NCBI GenBank assembly: GCA_903955385.1
Contig: CAJBNH010000024.1
Coordinates: 1 to 64,000, forward strand
DNA length: 64,000 nt
Direction of reading: 5' to 3'
Source: an uncultured Myxococcales bacterium
GTDB lineage: Bacteria > Myxococcota_A > UBA9042
Shown: piece by piece, positions 52,801 to 60,611 of the stretch
How positions within the stretch are numbered: position 1 is the stretch's first letter
How the letters are laid out: each line of letters begins with the position of its first letter
Notes under the pieces: model-generated
Databases searched by the model: none
The model's input: only the letters and a program-made list of their open reading frames with translations
Told to the model about the DNA's origin: nothing
Translations under genes and position numbers: made by a program

Positions 52801-54477
52801 GACGCTGTCGGTGCGCAGATCGACGTTGGCCTGCAGTGCGACCGAAAGCGCGTCGAACATCTTGGCATTGTTCCCTTCATCCAGTTCGGCGATCTTCTGA
52901 TCGGGGTCCAGCAGCAGGTAGACGTACCACTTCTGCGCGGGCGTTTGCGGACTGATCGTCACCACTTGCGAGCCAGACTTCGCCTCGCCAGCGACTAGTG
53001 GCGCGACGCTGAAGTTGGTCTGGTTGATGTTGCAGGTCGTTTTCGAGAACGCCTTGGTCGGACAGAGGTAGATCGAGGCGGGAAAGGACGGCGAAGCGTC
53101 GGTTCCCGTGTTCAGCACCGACCACTCGACCGTGACGGCGCCGTTCAGGTAGGTCCCCTTGGGCTTGACCGCCATCGAGGTCAGCGCGAGGTCTATGCCC
53201 TTCTTCACCACCTTCTGGATCTTCAGCAGGTTGGCGCTGACGGCGAGGTTGTTGTCCTCGTTGGTCTCGTGGATGGCCTCGGTCGTGTCCACCTTGGCGA
53301 TCAGGTACCAGCTGCCGTCCGCCAGCTCTGGCACACCCGTGCTGTGCAGCAGGGGCAGCGAAGACATCGGAGCGATCTTTTGCAGGTTCGAGTCGGCGAG
53401 CTTGGTGATGCGCTTGTCGATCTGCTTGGGGTCCTCGACGCAGACCTTCTTGCCTGCGACGGTCTGGCAGACCTCGGGCAGGGTGAAGTCGTAGTCCAGC
53501 TTCTGGTCCAGCGACGCAAAGACGCCGAACTTCACGGCCTTGGCCTCGCCCTCGCCGGCGTTGCCGATGGTCAGCGTGTAGCCCAGCGCCTGTCCGGGCG
53601 AATAGGTTTCGTCCGACGCGAACTCTGGCGCCGTGATCGACAGGTCGGGCTCCGCCGCCGCCTTGGAGTCGACCACCAGCTGGTCCGTAGCGAAATTCTC
53701 ATTGTCGGTTCGGTTGATCTCGTTGATGACCTGCTTGTCGTCGACCCGCAACAGCACCCAGTAGCTGCCGTCGACCAAGTTCTTCGGCAGGTAGAAGGTG
53801 GCCTTGAGGTTCTCGGTCACGGGAGAGAGCTTTCCGGACCCGATGCCTTGGTGCTCAAACGTATGCAGCACGACGTCACCGTCATCGATCACGGCGTCGG
53901 TGGACATGCGGATCACGGTCTGGAACGGCGTCGTCACCGCATCGCCCTCGTTGGTGATGCTGAAAGCGACCGAGACCTCATCGCCTGATTTCACCGCGAC
54001 GGGGGCCATCAGGGTCGCGAGGCTGACCGACAACGCAGCGGGGTCCTGCACTTTGATCGTGTGCATCGCCTCTGCACGGTACTTCTTCGGGTTCACCTTC
54101 CAGTTGACGGTGACCTTGACGGTGTACTCGGCCATGGCGTTGAACGTGTGGGTGACCTTCCACGCATCCGGCTCTTTCTCCAGATCGGCCAGCTGGGTCA
54201 CGCCGTCGCCGAAGTCCCACGTCAGGAACAGCTGACTGGGCTCGATCCCCGAGATGTCCGCCACCAGATCGACGGTCAGCGGTGCGTTGCCGGTGTCCGG
54301 CGTGGCCGTCAGCGTCACGTCGATCTGCGGCGGCACGAACGCTTCCGCAACATCCAGCGTGTCGTCCACGTCCACGGCGACGTCGGTCACCGCGTCCGTC
54401 GGCTCCGCAGAGCAGGCAGCAAGAAACACCGCGCACCCAAGGGCGAGAGCGGCGATGGACAAGGAAGTGATTCGCAT
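49825..54477 (-). CDS. 1,550-residue surface lipoprotein with CARDB, PPC and Cys-rich domains
   Basis: Signal with lipobox VFLAAC. Domains in order: PKD-like (about 55-125, FLTWDFGDGVTQL), four CARDB-like repeats (each near SLATLMAPV / ITNEGDA / TDNENFA patterns), one PPC domain (DEDWWKVQVP), a fifth CARDB, two PPC domains (LEDWFRVEVP, DEDWFRLAMN), a sixth CARDB, a fourth PPC (DFDWQVVSL), then a C-terminal Cys-rich region with DDGNACT and DDNPCTTDACDP repeats. The DDGN repeats are typical of myxobacterial surface proteins. Probably an adhesin or binding lipoprotein. ATG 54477. Confidence 0.85.
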   Translation of the reverse strand: MRITSLSIAALALGCAVFLAACSAEPTDAVTDVAVDVDDTLDVAEAFVPPQIDVTLTATPDTGNAPLTVDLVADISGIEPSQLFLTWDFGDGVTQLADLEKEPDAWKVTHTFNAMAEYTVKVTVNWKVNPKKYRAEAMHTIKVQDPAALSVSLATLMAPVAVKSGDEVSVAFSITNEGDAVTTPFQTVIRMSTDAVIDDGDVVLHTFEHQGIGSGKLSPVTENLKATFYLPKNLVDGSYWVLLRVDDKQVINEINRTDNENFATDQLVVDSKAAAEPDLSITAPEFASDETYSPGQALGYTLTIGNAGEGEAKAVKFGVFASLDQKLDYDFTLPEVCQTVAGKKVCVEDPKQIDKRITKLADSNLQKIAPMSSLPLLHSTGVPELADGSWYLIAKVDTTEAIHETNEDNNLAVSANLLKIQKVVKKGIDLALTSMAVKPKGTYLNGAVTVEWSVLNTGTDASPSFPASIYLCPTKAFSKTTCNINQTNFSVAPLVAGEAKSGSQVVTISPQTPAQKWYVYLLLDPDQKIAELDEGNNAKMFDALSVALQANVDLRTDSVGFHPESVAAGGALKISHMVYNDGSTGAGASNTWYALSATNTCTLASVASGKSPLLGKVSFSGVDGLESTQVNATVPVPVGLDHSVSDWYVCVFADGDGALTKDTNKTNNISVSAVPVKVLDPKGGCFEDAADTAGKSNDTLAAAAEVQPGVTQGLGACGDEDWWKVQVPLGHSLLVTLTAQEILWTTPVPALLDLDLVAPDGKTLADSLKYMAPVKKATALSVAQAGTWYIRVYGHTAEARAKYALDVKVVPPAAGIDLLTANLTVTPQATWPGGLVKSKFRLANLGDQPSGAFGLKYVLSTDAVLDSKDAVLKNVTFDQGIPAASSQEVLTNLLLPVVPGGNYYVGVLADPTSTVVEVDETNNAAMSSQLVLSTTASCATDAFTGNHTVDEAALLPSQMATYKNLNVCPGLEDWFRVEVPTGKMISATIAWSYVAGQGVIGVQLVDASKTGVVAGSANPMKTQARLPYVQSGGTFYVHVYVLPESGQALPHDYTLTLEVADPDPTDVCLADYFEANNSAQSAAELGCGLSELTLCLGDEDWFRLAMNKGESVQIGFEHTTQAFALKYYSDPNLPPIQTQNTNGTVKFVAPETGDYYMQVVYKTPDVKPSTFAYKLQVDGGKGIDLTAKIASLFPAQVVQGEDVYLTSEIRNECKDPAGAFEYAYYYSLDAKLDSGDHLLLTKPLSGVAGKSMVSMDDKAALPVDAKPGPAFLILAADATQSVAETQELNNTASTAVEVIQLCLADALEPNGSPQIATPLPMGKTVDLSLCPYDFDWQVVSLAQGETLTVTLEFDTAVGDLDMRLYAAGKFASPVATAATKQAPEQLVFGAAVAGKYYLRINGFSGDANAYTLYACKSMTGKCVECANDAGCGELQSCDPTTTMCVTKKCTPEDLTPCDDGNACTVEGCNENLQCTWQDTVGTPCSDGNACTEGEACEAGGVCAIPPPVKCNDDNPCTTDACDPGQGCVSTPVTDATPCGDGVTCQAGVCQ

Positions 54478-54529
54478 GGGCTCTCTCGGTCCGCGCGGGA
54501 CATGGTTCCGCCTGCTGGACGAACGATCC

Positions 54530-54558
54530 AGTATAGGCAAAGCCGTGACGCGGGTCCA
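54530..54558 (-). promoter_or_regulatory. Candidate promoter of the CARDB lipoprotein gene
   Basis: Minus strand: TGGACC (54558-54553), 17-base spacer, TATACT (54535-54530), giving a leader of about 45 bases. Confidence 0.45.
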
Positions 54559-54625
54559 CGACCCGATGGGGGGGCTGAACGGCATTCGCTGCCCGCTGCC
54601 GGTGGTCTGCCGGGCGCGGGGCCGC

Positions 54626-54631
54626 TATGCT
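54626..54631 (+). promoter_or_regulatory. -10-like TATGCT close to a start codon
   Basis: TATGCT ends eight bases before the ATG at 54640 (GTG at 54634 is also in frame). Transcription would begin at or next to the start codon, so the message may be leaderless. No good -35 is visible. Confidence 0.3.
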
Positions 54632-54639
54632 CTGTGACC

Positions 54640-55998
54640 ATGCAAGCTGCCGCACACGTTGAACTGCACGCGACCCCGGCGAGCCAAGCGGCGGTCGAAG
54701 TGGTGCGCCGGCTGCGCGAAGCTGGACATTCCGCTTATCTGGTAGGCGGTTGTGTGCGCGACCTTGTGCTGGGACTGGTACCGAAAGACTACGACGTCGC
54801 CACGGCCGCGACCCCGGATCAGGTGCGCGCGCTGTTTCGCAACATCGTCGAGGTGGGCGCGGTGTTCGGCGTGCTGCGCGTGCGGCTGGCCCCGGCTGCG
54901 GGTCTGGCGGTGCAGGAAATCGAGGTCGCCACCTTTCGCGCCGAAGCCGCCTACACCGATGGTCGTCGCCCCGACGTGGTCCGCTTCACCGATGCGCGTG
55001 AGGACGTGGTCCGCCGCGACTTCACCATGAACGGCCTGCTCTTGGACCCGCTGGATTCGTCCGGGCAGCCCGCTGAACTGGGCGTGGTCGTCGATCTGGT
55101 GGAAGGGATGCCCGACCTGCTGGCGCGGCGTTTGCGGGCGATTGGCAGTCCTTTCGAGCGGTTCGAGGAGGACGCGCTGCGACTGTTGCGGGCACCCCGC
55201 TTTGCCAGCCGCTTTCGGATGGTGATCGACCCTGCCACCGCCCAAGCGATCCGGGCCGCCGCGCCCACGTTGCAGCGCGTCTCGGCAGAGCGGATCAGCG
55301 CCGAGTGCGCCGCCATGTTGACGGGCGAGCACGTGGACCTTGCGTTGGACCTGATGGTGGACTTGGGACTTGCCGCGGTGATCTGGCCGCTCGTGCTCGC
55401 AGCAGATCCCGACCTTGGGCGCGCCAAGGCCCGGTTTGCCTCTGCCCGACGCGAGCTGGAACTGCAGCCCGCAACCGCGCCGAACGCCTTTGCGCCCGAG
55501 ACGACGTTGCGGCTGCCCTTGGCGCTTGCGCTGCTGTTCGCCGACGCCCGGCCGGTGGCCCGCGAGCTGGGGCGGGCGTGGCGATTGTCACACGCTGATA
55601 TTCAGGAACTGTCCAAGATCCAAGAGCTTGTCGATGGCCTGCGGACTCGGGCCGAGGCTGCAGAGCGGCCCTTGTCGGCCGCGCTCGTGCGCTTGCTGCG
55701 GGAGCCGATGTCGGACGCGGCGCTGCTGGTCCTCCTTGCCGCGACCGACCTGGACGGCGACGGGCAGGGCACGGTTCACGTCTGTCGCGAGCTGAGGCGT
55801 CTGCGCGCCATGACGCAGCGGAGTGTGTGGTGGCCCGAGCTGGCCGTCACCGGCGACACCCTGCAGGCGTGGGGCCACTCGCCGGGGCCCGGCTTCCGGT
55901 CCGTGTTGCAGGCGGCTGAGGACGTGCAGCTGCGCGGCGGCGACGCAGAGACCGCACGGGCCGAAGCGCGTCGCCGGTTGGGCAACGAAACCGCATGA
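54640..55998 (+). CDS. CCA-adding/poly(A)-polymerase family tRNA nucleotidyltransferase
   Basis: 452 residues. Class II nucleotidyltransferase with HSAYLVGGCVRDLVLG, the catalytic Asp pair in PKDYDVATAATP, RRDFTMNGLL and LRLLRAPRFASRF. It adds CCA to tRNA 3' ends or adds poly(A); the two are not separable by eye. A C-terminal helical region of about 200 residues follows. No Shine-Dalgarno. Confidence 0.9.
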   Translation: MQAAAHVELHATPASQAAVEVVRRLREAGHSAYLVGGCVRDLVLGLVPKDYDVATAATPDQVRALFRNIVEVGAVFGVLRVRLAPAAGLAVQEIEVATFRAEAAYTDGRRPDVVRFTDAREDVVRRDFTMNGLLLDPLDSSGQPAELGVVVDLVEGMPDLLARRLRAIGSPFERFEEDALRLLRAPRFASRFRMVIDPATAQAIRAAAPTLQRVSAERISAECAAMLTGEHVDLALDLMVDLGLAAVIWPLVLAADPDLGRAKARFASARRELELQPATAPNAFAPETTLRLPLALALLFADARPVARELGRAWRLSHADIQELSKIQELVDGLRTRAEAAERPLSAALVRLLREPMSDAALLVLLAATDLDGDGQGTVHVCRELRRLRAMTQRSVWWPELAVTGDTLQAWGHSPGPGFRSVLQAAEDVQLRGGDAETARAEARRRLGNETA

Positions 55999-56017
55999 AA
56001 CAAGACAGGTTGGCTGG

Positions 56018-56224
56018 CTAGAGCGACGGGCGCGACGAAGACCTGCCCAAGCGAAGGTCGCTAACCGGTCGATGCACAGCCGAGGCTGACTTCTCTTGAC
56101 CAGGCGCGCACTTGGCCCCCGCGGCGCACTGCGAGCACGCGCCCGCCGGACTGCGCAGCCGCCGCACCAGCACCCACACGGCACCGGCGACGATGGCCGC
56201 AACGATGGGCAGGTCCCAGATCAT
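56018..56224 (-). CDS. FeoB-associated Cys-rich membrane protein
   Basis: 68 residues. One N-terminal transmembrane helix (LPIVAAIVAGAVWVLVRRL) then a Cys-rich tail (CSQCAAGAKC). Matches the small FeoB-associated family. It overlaps the feoB stop by four bases (ATGA), so is translated with it. Partner in Fe(II) uptake, perhaps stabilising or feeding the channel. Confidence 0.85.
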   Translation of the reverse strand: MIWDLPIVAAIVAGAVWVLVRRLRSPAGACSQCAAGAKCAPGQEKSASAVHRPVSDLRLGRSSSRPSL

Positions 56225-58371
56225 GCGTACCCCAGCGCAGCGCCGATCTGGTAGACCACGAACGACGCGATCCAAGCCAGCGCGTTCAGATAAGTCAGCG
56301 CAAAGACAGGCCACTTCCAGCCATTCGTCTCGCGCTTCAGGGTCGCCACCGTGCTCAGGCACTGCATGGCGATGGCAAAGAACACCATCAGGCTCACCCC
56401 CCGCAGGGGCGTCAGTGTCCCGGATCGCAGCATCGTTTGGCCCACGGCACTGACGGCCTCGTCGCTGTCGTCATGGCCGCGCCCGTAGACCTGCGCCATG
56501 ACGGGCACCAGCACCTCGCGGGCGGCAAACGAGCCAATCAGGCCGATGCCGATGCGCCAGTCGAAACCCAAAGGCGCAATCAGGGGTTCGATGGCCTTGC
56601 CCAGATGCCCGGCGATGCTTTGCTCCAGCTGGCGGCGCTCGACGTCCCGCTCAATGACGCGCAGGGCCTCCACGCGCTGTGGCGAGTCCGGCGCGGTCGT
56701 CTGCGCAACCACGGCCTGGCGGGAGGCCAGCTCTTCCGCCGGCAGCTGGAACCTCGGGAACGCCATCAGCACCCACAGCAGCACCGAAAGCGCCACGATC
56801 ACGGCGCCCGTCTGCGTTACGAACACCCAAGCACGATCCTTCAGCGCGCGCAGGATGTTGCGCGGCCTGGGCCAGCGATAGGGCGGCATCTCGAGCAGCA
56901 GCGGTGCTCCCCCGCCCTTGACTGCCGTGCGTCGCAGCACGAACGCCGCCGCGACGGCCAGCAGAAAGCCCAGACCGTACATCGCCGCCACCACCAGACC
57001 GCCGACGGACAGAAACCCGAGGACCGGCGCGGTGCCAGCGAACACAGCAGCCGTCACCAGCGTGTAGACCGGCAGGCGGGCCGAGCAGCTCATCAGCGGC
57101 GCCACCAGCATCGTCAGCAGTCGGTCGCGGCGGTCGCCCATCGTGCGCGTGGCCATGATGCCGGGGACCGCGCAGGCAAACGAGCTCAGCAGCGGCACAA
57201 ACGCCTTGCCCGGCAGCCCCACCCGCGCCATCAGCCGGTCGACCAGAAAAGCGGTGCGCGCGAGATAGCCGCTGTCCTCCAGCAGCGCGATCCCCAAGAA
57301 CAGCATCAGGATTTGCGGCAGGAAGACGAGGGTGCCGGCCACCCCGGACAATACGCCGTCGACCAGAATGTCACTGAGCAGTCCGGGCGGCAGCGCACCG
57401 TGCACCAGACCCGTCACCCAGGCCATGCCGTGGTCCACCGCCTCGATGGCGGGATTCGCCCACAGAAATACGGCCTGAAACAGCAGCGCCATCGCGACCA
57501 CGAACAGGCCCGTACCGATCACCGGGTGCAGCGCCCAACGGTCGATGCGCTCGCTGGGCGTCTGGGCGCGCGGCCGCACCCGCCTGACTCGCCGCATCAC
57601 GATCGGGTCGATGCGGGCGTACCGACTCTCAGTCACCTGACGGCGCACGTCCCGCGTCGGGTCCTGCGCCCGGGGCACCGCCAGCTCCAGGCGCTTGCCC
57701 AGCCCCGGCTGCAGCCGGTCGACGATGGAGCGGTCGCTGCACAGCCACCACAACACCTCGCCGTCGCTGCGGCCGTCCACCAGATCCCCAAGGACCACGC
57801 GGGCTTGTTCGATGGCGCGGCGCATCTCAGCCGACGGGACCGACACCAGCGACGGCTTAACTTGTCGGCGACCGGCGACGTCGCGAACCGCCTGTTCCAA
57901 CAACGGAATGCCGATCCCCTTGCGGGCGATCATCGGTACACAGGGACAGCCGAGATCCGCTGCAAGTCCGACGAGGTCCAGGTCCAGACCCTCTGCCGCG
58001 GCCGCATCCATCATGTTCAGCGCGGCGATCACCGGCAGGTCCAGCTCGGCAATCTGCACCAGAAGCAGCAGGTTGCGGGCCAGATTGGTGGCGTCCAGCA
58101 CCACGACCACGGCGTCGAATGGCGCGTCGCCCAGCCGACCCGTCAGCGCCTGATGCGCGATTTCCTCCTCCGGGCTGTGGGCGGCGAGGCTGTAGCAGCC
58201 GGGCAGGTCGTGGACCCGCCACGTCTCGCCGTTGGCGCAAGTGCGCGTGCCGACTCGGCGTTCGACCGTGATGCCCGGGTAGTTGCCGACGTGCGCGTGG
58301 GCGCCGGTCAGCGTGTTGAAGAGGGTGGTCTTGCCGGTGTTGGGATTGCCGGCGAGCGCGACCTCAAGCAT
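56221..58371 (-). CDS. feoB: Ferrous iron transporter FeoB
   Basis: 716 residues. G-domain: GNPNTGKTTLFN (G1), DLPGCYSL (G3), NMMD (G4), then helical region and polytopic core with LSSFACAVPGIMATRTM and LMSCSARLPVYTL, the FeoB signatures (the first has ACAVP where GCNVP is common). It transports Fe(II) across the inner membrane using GTP. ATG 58371 lies inside the end of feoA (8-base overlap). The long upstream in-frame extension is not supported. Confidence 0.97.
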   Translation of the reverse strand: MLEVALAGNPNTGKTTLFNTLTGAHAHVGNYPGITVERRVGTRTCANGETWRVHDLPGCYSLAAHSPEEEIAHQALTGRLGDAPFDAVVVVLDATNLARNLLLLVQIAELDLPVIAALNMMDAAAAEGLDLDLVGLAADLGCPCVPMIARKGIGIPLLEQAVRDVAGRRQVKPSLVSVPSAEMRRAIEQARVVLGDLVDGRSDGEVLWWLCSDRSIVDRLQPGLGKRLELAVPRAQDPTRDVRRQVTESRYARIDPIVMRRVRRVRPRAQTPSERIDRWALHPVIGTGLFVVAMALLFQAVFLWANPAIEAVDHGMAWVTGLVHGALPPGLLSDILVDGVLSGVAGTLVFLPQILMLFLGIALLEDSGYLARTAFLVDRLMARVGLPGKAFVPLLSSFACAVPGIMATRTMGDRRDRLLTMLVAPLMSCSARLPVYTLVTAAVFAGTAPVLGFLSVGGLVVAAMYGLGFLLAVAAAFVLRRTAVKGGGAPLLLEMPPYRWPRPRNILRALKDRAWVFVTQTGAVIVALSVLLWVLMAFPRFQLPAEELASRQAVVAQTTAPDSPQRVEALRVIERDVERRQLEQSIAGHLGKAIEPLIAPLGFDWRIGIGLIGSFAAREVLVPVMAQVYGRGHDDSDEAVSAVGQTMLRSGTLTPLRGVSLMVFFAIAMQCLSTVATLKRETNGWKWPVFALTYLNALAWIASFVVYQIGAALGYA

Positions 58372-58687
58372 CGCCCTTGCCCTCGGCGGGGCGCACTCGG
58401 ATGGCGTCGGCCTGCTCGCGCCGCAGCGAGAGCATGAAATCGCGAAGGCGGACCTGCAGAGGACCGCCAAACGGTGCGCGACGCAGCACAGTGACCGGGG
58501 CGCCGTGGGTAAAGCCCAACTCGACCAGCCGTTCGCCCATCGCGCCCGCCAGCTCGACACCCTGCACCCGGCCCAAAACGCCCACCGCAAGGTCGGTCAG
58601 CGCATGGCGTTCCTTCCCCTGACGGTCGCCAGAACGCGCGACCAACGGGTGCAGCAGGGGGGCGGGCAGGGCGACGACCGGGTCCAT
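58364..58687 (-). CDS. feoA: Ferrous iron transport protein A
   Basis: 107 residues, with an N-terminal addition before the SH3-like FeoA core (MGERLVELGFTHGAPVTVL, FGGPLQVRLRDFMLSLRREQ). FeoA modulates FeoB activity in the cytoplasm. ATG 58687 has GAGG eight bases before. Followed by feoB with an 8-base overlap. Confidence 0.92.
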   Translation of the reverse strand: MDPVVALPAPLLHPLVARSGDRQGKERHALTDLAVGVLGRVQGVELAGAMGERLVELGFTHGAPVTVLRRAPFGGPLQVRLRDFMLSLRREQADAIRVRPAEGKGDA

Positions 58688-58716
58688 GTCAGCAGCCTCG
58701 CGATTCAAACGAGACT

Positions 58717-58746
58717 AATGATAGCGACTTTCACTTTCATTCGCAA
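58717..58746 (-). promoter_or_regulatory. feo promoter overlapped by a Fur-box-like operator
   Basis: Minus strand: TTGCGA (58746-58741), 17-base spacer, TATCAT (58723-58718). The -10 and spacer are overlaid by an inverted repeat AATGATAG (58717-58724) and CTTTCATT (58734-58741) with further TGAAAGT copies between, close to Fur-type boxes. Iron-loaded Fur would block the promoter. A fur gene lies 1.3 kb away. Confidence 0.6.
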
Positions 58747-58763
58747 GCCCAGTCGCCTCAGGA

Positions 58764-59792
58764 TCAGCCAACGGAGGGCTCAGCGGCGGGTGCGAGGTCG
58801 GCAACTGCCTCAGCCGCGGGGGCTTCTACGGGCTCGGCGGCCGGAGCGACTTCGACGGCGGGAGTCACGTCACTTGGGGCGTCGGCGATGGCGACGGTCT
58901 CGGCGCGAGGAGCACGAGGCGCGCGTGCCGGGCGGGCGGGCGCGGGGGCCGGGGCCTCAGGGGCGGGGCGCTCGGTCTCGACCTCGTCCGCCGCATCATT
59001 CTGCTGGCGAGCGTCGAATTCCGGACGCTCGCGGCCGTGCTTCATGCGATAGACCTCTTCTTCGGCCAGATCCAGGGCGCTCATCGTCATCAGGTAGGCG
59101 CGCCGGTTGTCCTCGGCCTTCTTGCGGAAGATGCGCAGGTCCAGCTCGCGGTCAAACACCATGCGCGCCAGCCGCTCGCGCTCGACCAGCACCTGCTCCA
59201 GCCGCTCGTGCTCGCTCGAGGCCTGCTGCTCGGCCCGCATCGCTTCGCGCTCCAACCTCAGCTTCTGGACCTCGATCTGGCGCTGCTCACGCTCTGCATC
59301 CAACTCCGCACGGCGCAAGGCGATCTTGGGATCCTCCTCGACCGGCACGGGGGGCGGCGCGTCTTGCACGGGGGCGACAGGCGCGGGCGTCGGCGGGGCG
59401 ACGGGCTTCTTGCCCATGCGCTCTGCCAGCACCGCGTTCAGTTCCTCTGCGCGCGCTTCGGCCCTGCGGGCGGCCACAGCCTGTTCTTCAGCCGTCTGTT
59501 CGGCCTTCTTCAGGGCCGCCGCCAGACGACGTGCCTCTTCCTTGGCCTCGGCCGCACGGGTTCGCAGGTCGCGTGTCGCCTTGTCCTCGCGACCACCGGC
59601 TTCGCGAGCCGTTTCGAGCTTCTTGCGCAGCGTCTCGGCGCGGTCATTGTGCTTGGCAGCGTCGCCCTCGACCTGGGTCAAGCGGTTCTGCAGCTTGGAG
59701 ATTTCGTCTTGCAGCTTACCGGTTCCCAACCAGAACCAGATAGCGGCGCCGCCGCAGGCAAATGCGAGCGCGGCCAGGGTGATGACGTCCAT
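58764..59792 (-). CDS. Membrane-anchored coiled-coil protein
   Basis: 342 residues. One N-terminal transmembrane helix (about 4-24), a long coiled coil (about 25-120, heptads of Glu/Lys/Arg/Leu), a proline-rich section, another coiled coil (about 150-215), then Ala/Pro/Glu-rich disorder to the end. Composition resembles zipper-type envelope scaffolds; no enzyme motif. ATG 59792 with GAGG upstream. Confidence 0.75.
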   Translation of the reverse strand: MDVITLAALAFACGGAAIWFWLGTGKLQDEISKLQNRLTQVEGDAAKHNDRAETLRKKLETAREAGGREDKATRDLRTRAAEAKEEARRLAAALKKAEQTAEEQAVAARRAEARAEELNAVLAERMGKKPVAPPTPAPVAPVQDAPPPVPVEEDPKIALRRAELDAEREQRQIEVQKLRLEREAMRAEQQASSEHERLEQVLVERERLARMVFDRELDLRIFRKKAEDNRRAYLMTMSALDLAEEEVYRMKHGRERPEFDARQQNDAADEVETERPAPEAPAPAPARPARAPRAPRAETVAIADAPSDVTPAVEVAPAAEPVEAPAAEAVADLAPAAEPSVG

Positions 59793-59899
59793 GACGAGTC
59801 CTCTCATTGGTTCGACCCCAGGGGGAGGGGCCGCAGGTCCAGGGCGGCAAGGCCATCGGATCTGCGTAGATGCAGGGTGTCGTGCCTTGCGCGCATCGC

Positions 59900-59941
59900 C
59901 TTCGTATCACGCGCGCCAGTGGCGAGACAAGCGATACGAAG
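59900..59941. promoter_or_regulatory. 9-bp inverted repeat between coiled-coil and fur genes
   Basis: CTTCGTATC (59900-59908) and GATACGAAG (59933-59941) are exact complements 24 bases apart in the 242-base divergent region. It could be a paired operator or a stem-loop in the leader of fur. No classic Fur box is visible here. Confidence 0.4.
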
Positions 59942-60034
59942 CCGAAACGCTTGCCGATTCGCAGCGGTTGCGACAGACTTTCTGCCCTTGCTGCGCGTGT
60001 TTGCCGGGAAGGTGGCGTTGGCGGACCGTCCGCC

Positions 60035-60508
60035 ATGAGAGGCACCGACGTGACGAGCCAAGCCAAGCTGGACTTCGATGCGTGGCGTTCTCGCGTCGTG
60101 GAGCGACTGGCCCGCGACCACCAACGCCCCACGCCACAGCGGCTGCTGGTCGCTGAAACCCTCTTCCATCACGGCCACCAGAATCTGGACGAGCTGCACC
60201 AGCACGCGCGGCGCGCGGACCCCACGCTTGGGTACGCGACGGTCTATCGGACGCTGAAACTACTGGAGAAGTGCGGTCTGGTGAACTGCTCGAATTTCGG
60301 CGATGGGACGGCCAGGTACGAGATCAACCTGCACGCTGCCGAGCACCACGACCACATGATCTGTACCGGCTGCGGTCGCATCGTCGAGTTCGAGAATGAC
60401 GCGATCGAGGCCATGCAGCGCCAGATCGCCCTCGCCCACGGCTTCGAGCTGACGTCGCACCGCATGGACCTGTACGGCGTGTGTCCTCGCTGCCAGCGCC
60501 GCAAGTAG
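60035..60508 (+). CDS. fur: Ferric uptake regulator family protein
   Basis: 157 residues. Winged-helix DNA-binding domain (LFHHGHQNLDELHQHARR; GYATVYRTLKLLEKCGLV), metal-binding HHDHMICTGCGRIVEFEND, and C-terminal CPRC (structural zinc). Fur or PerR type; iron role is inferred from the neighbouring feo operon. ATG 60035 has a poor ribosome site, while GTG 60050 has AGAGG seven bases before; either could be used. Confidence 0.9.
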   Translation: MRGTDVTSQAKLDFDAWRSRVVERLARDHQRPTPQRLLVAETLFHHGHQNLDELHQHARRADPTLGYATVYRTLKLLEKCGLVNCSNFGDGTARYEINLHAAEHHDHMICTGCGRIVEFENDAIEAMQRQIALAHGFELTSHRMDLYGVCPRCQRRK

Positions 60509-60555
60509 TTCCGCTGCGGCGACTCGCCTCTCTCGACCCTTCCAAAAGCAGGAAA

Positions 60556-60581
60556 CCCCGGCCGCCTTGCAGCGACCGGGG
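60556..60581. terminator. Bidirectional terminator candidate between fur and the AgmX-like gene
   Basis: CCCCGG (60556-60561) and CCGGGG (60576-60581) form a 6-bp GC stem, extended after a mismatch by CGC/GCG. The T-run is better on the minus strand (TTTCCTGCTTTT after the stem), so it mainly serves the AgmX-like gene. Confidence 0.55.
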
Positions 60582-60611
60582 CCTCCCGACTTCTTCTGAC
60601 GTCCTGCCGAC

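Noticed and set aside
49387-52998. 1,203-codon plus-strand frame opposite the CARDB lipoprotein
   Set aside because: The minus frame has signal peptide, PKD, CARDB and PPC domains; the plus frame has repeats derived from them only.
56437-58437. 666-codon plus-strand frame opposite feoB
   Set aside because: feoB is certain; the plus frame has shadow composition (His/Gln/Arg) and no start signal.
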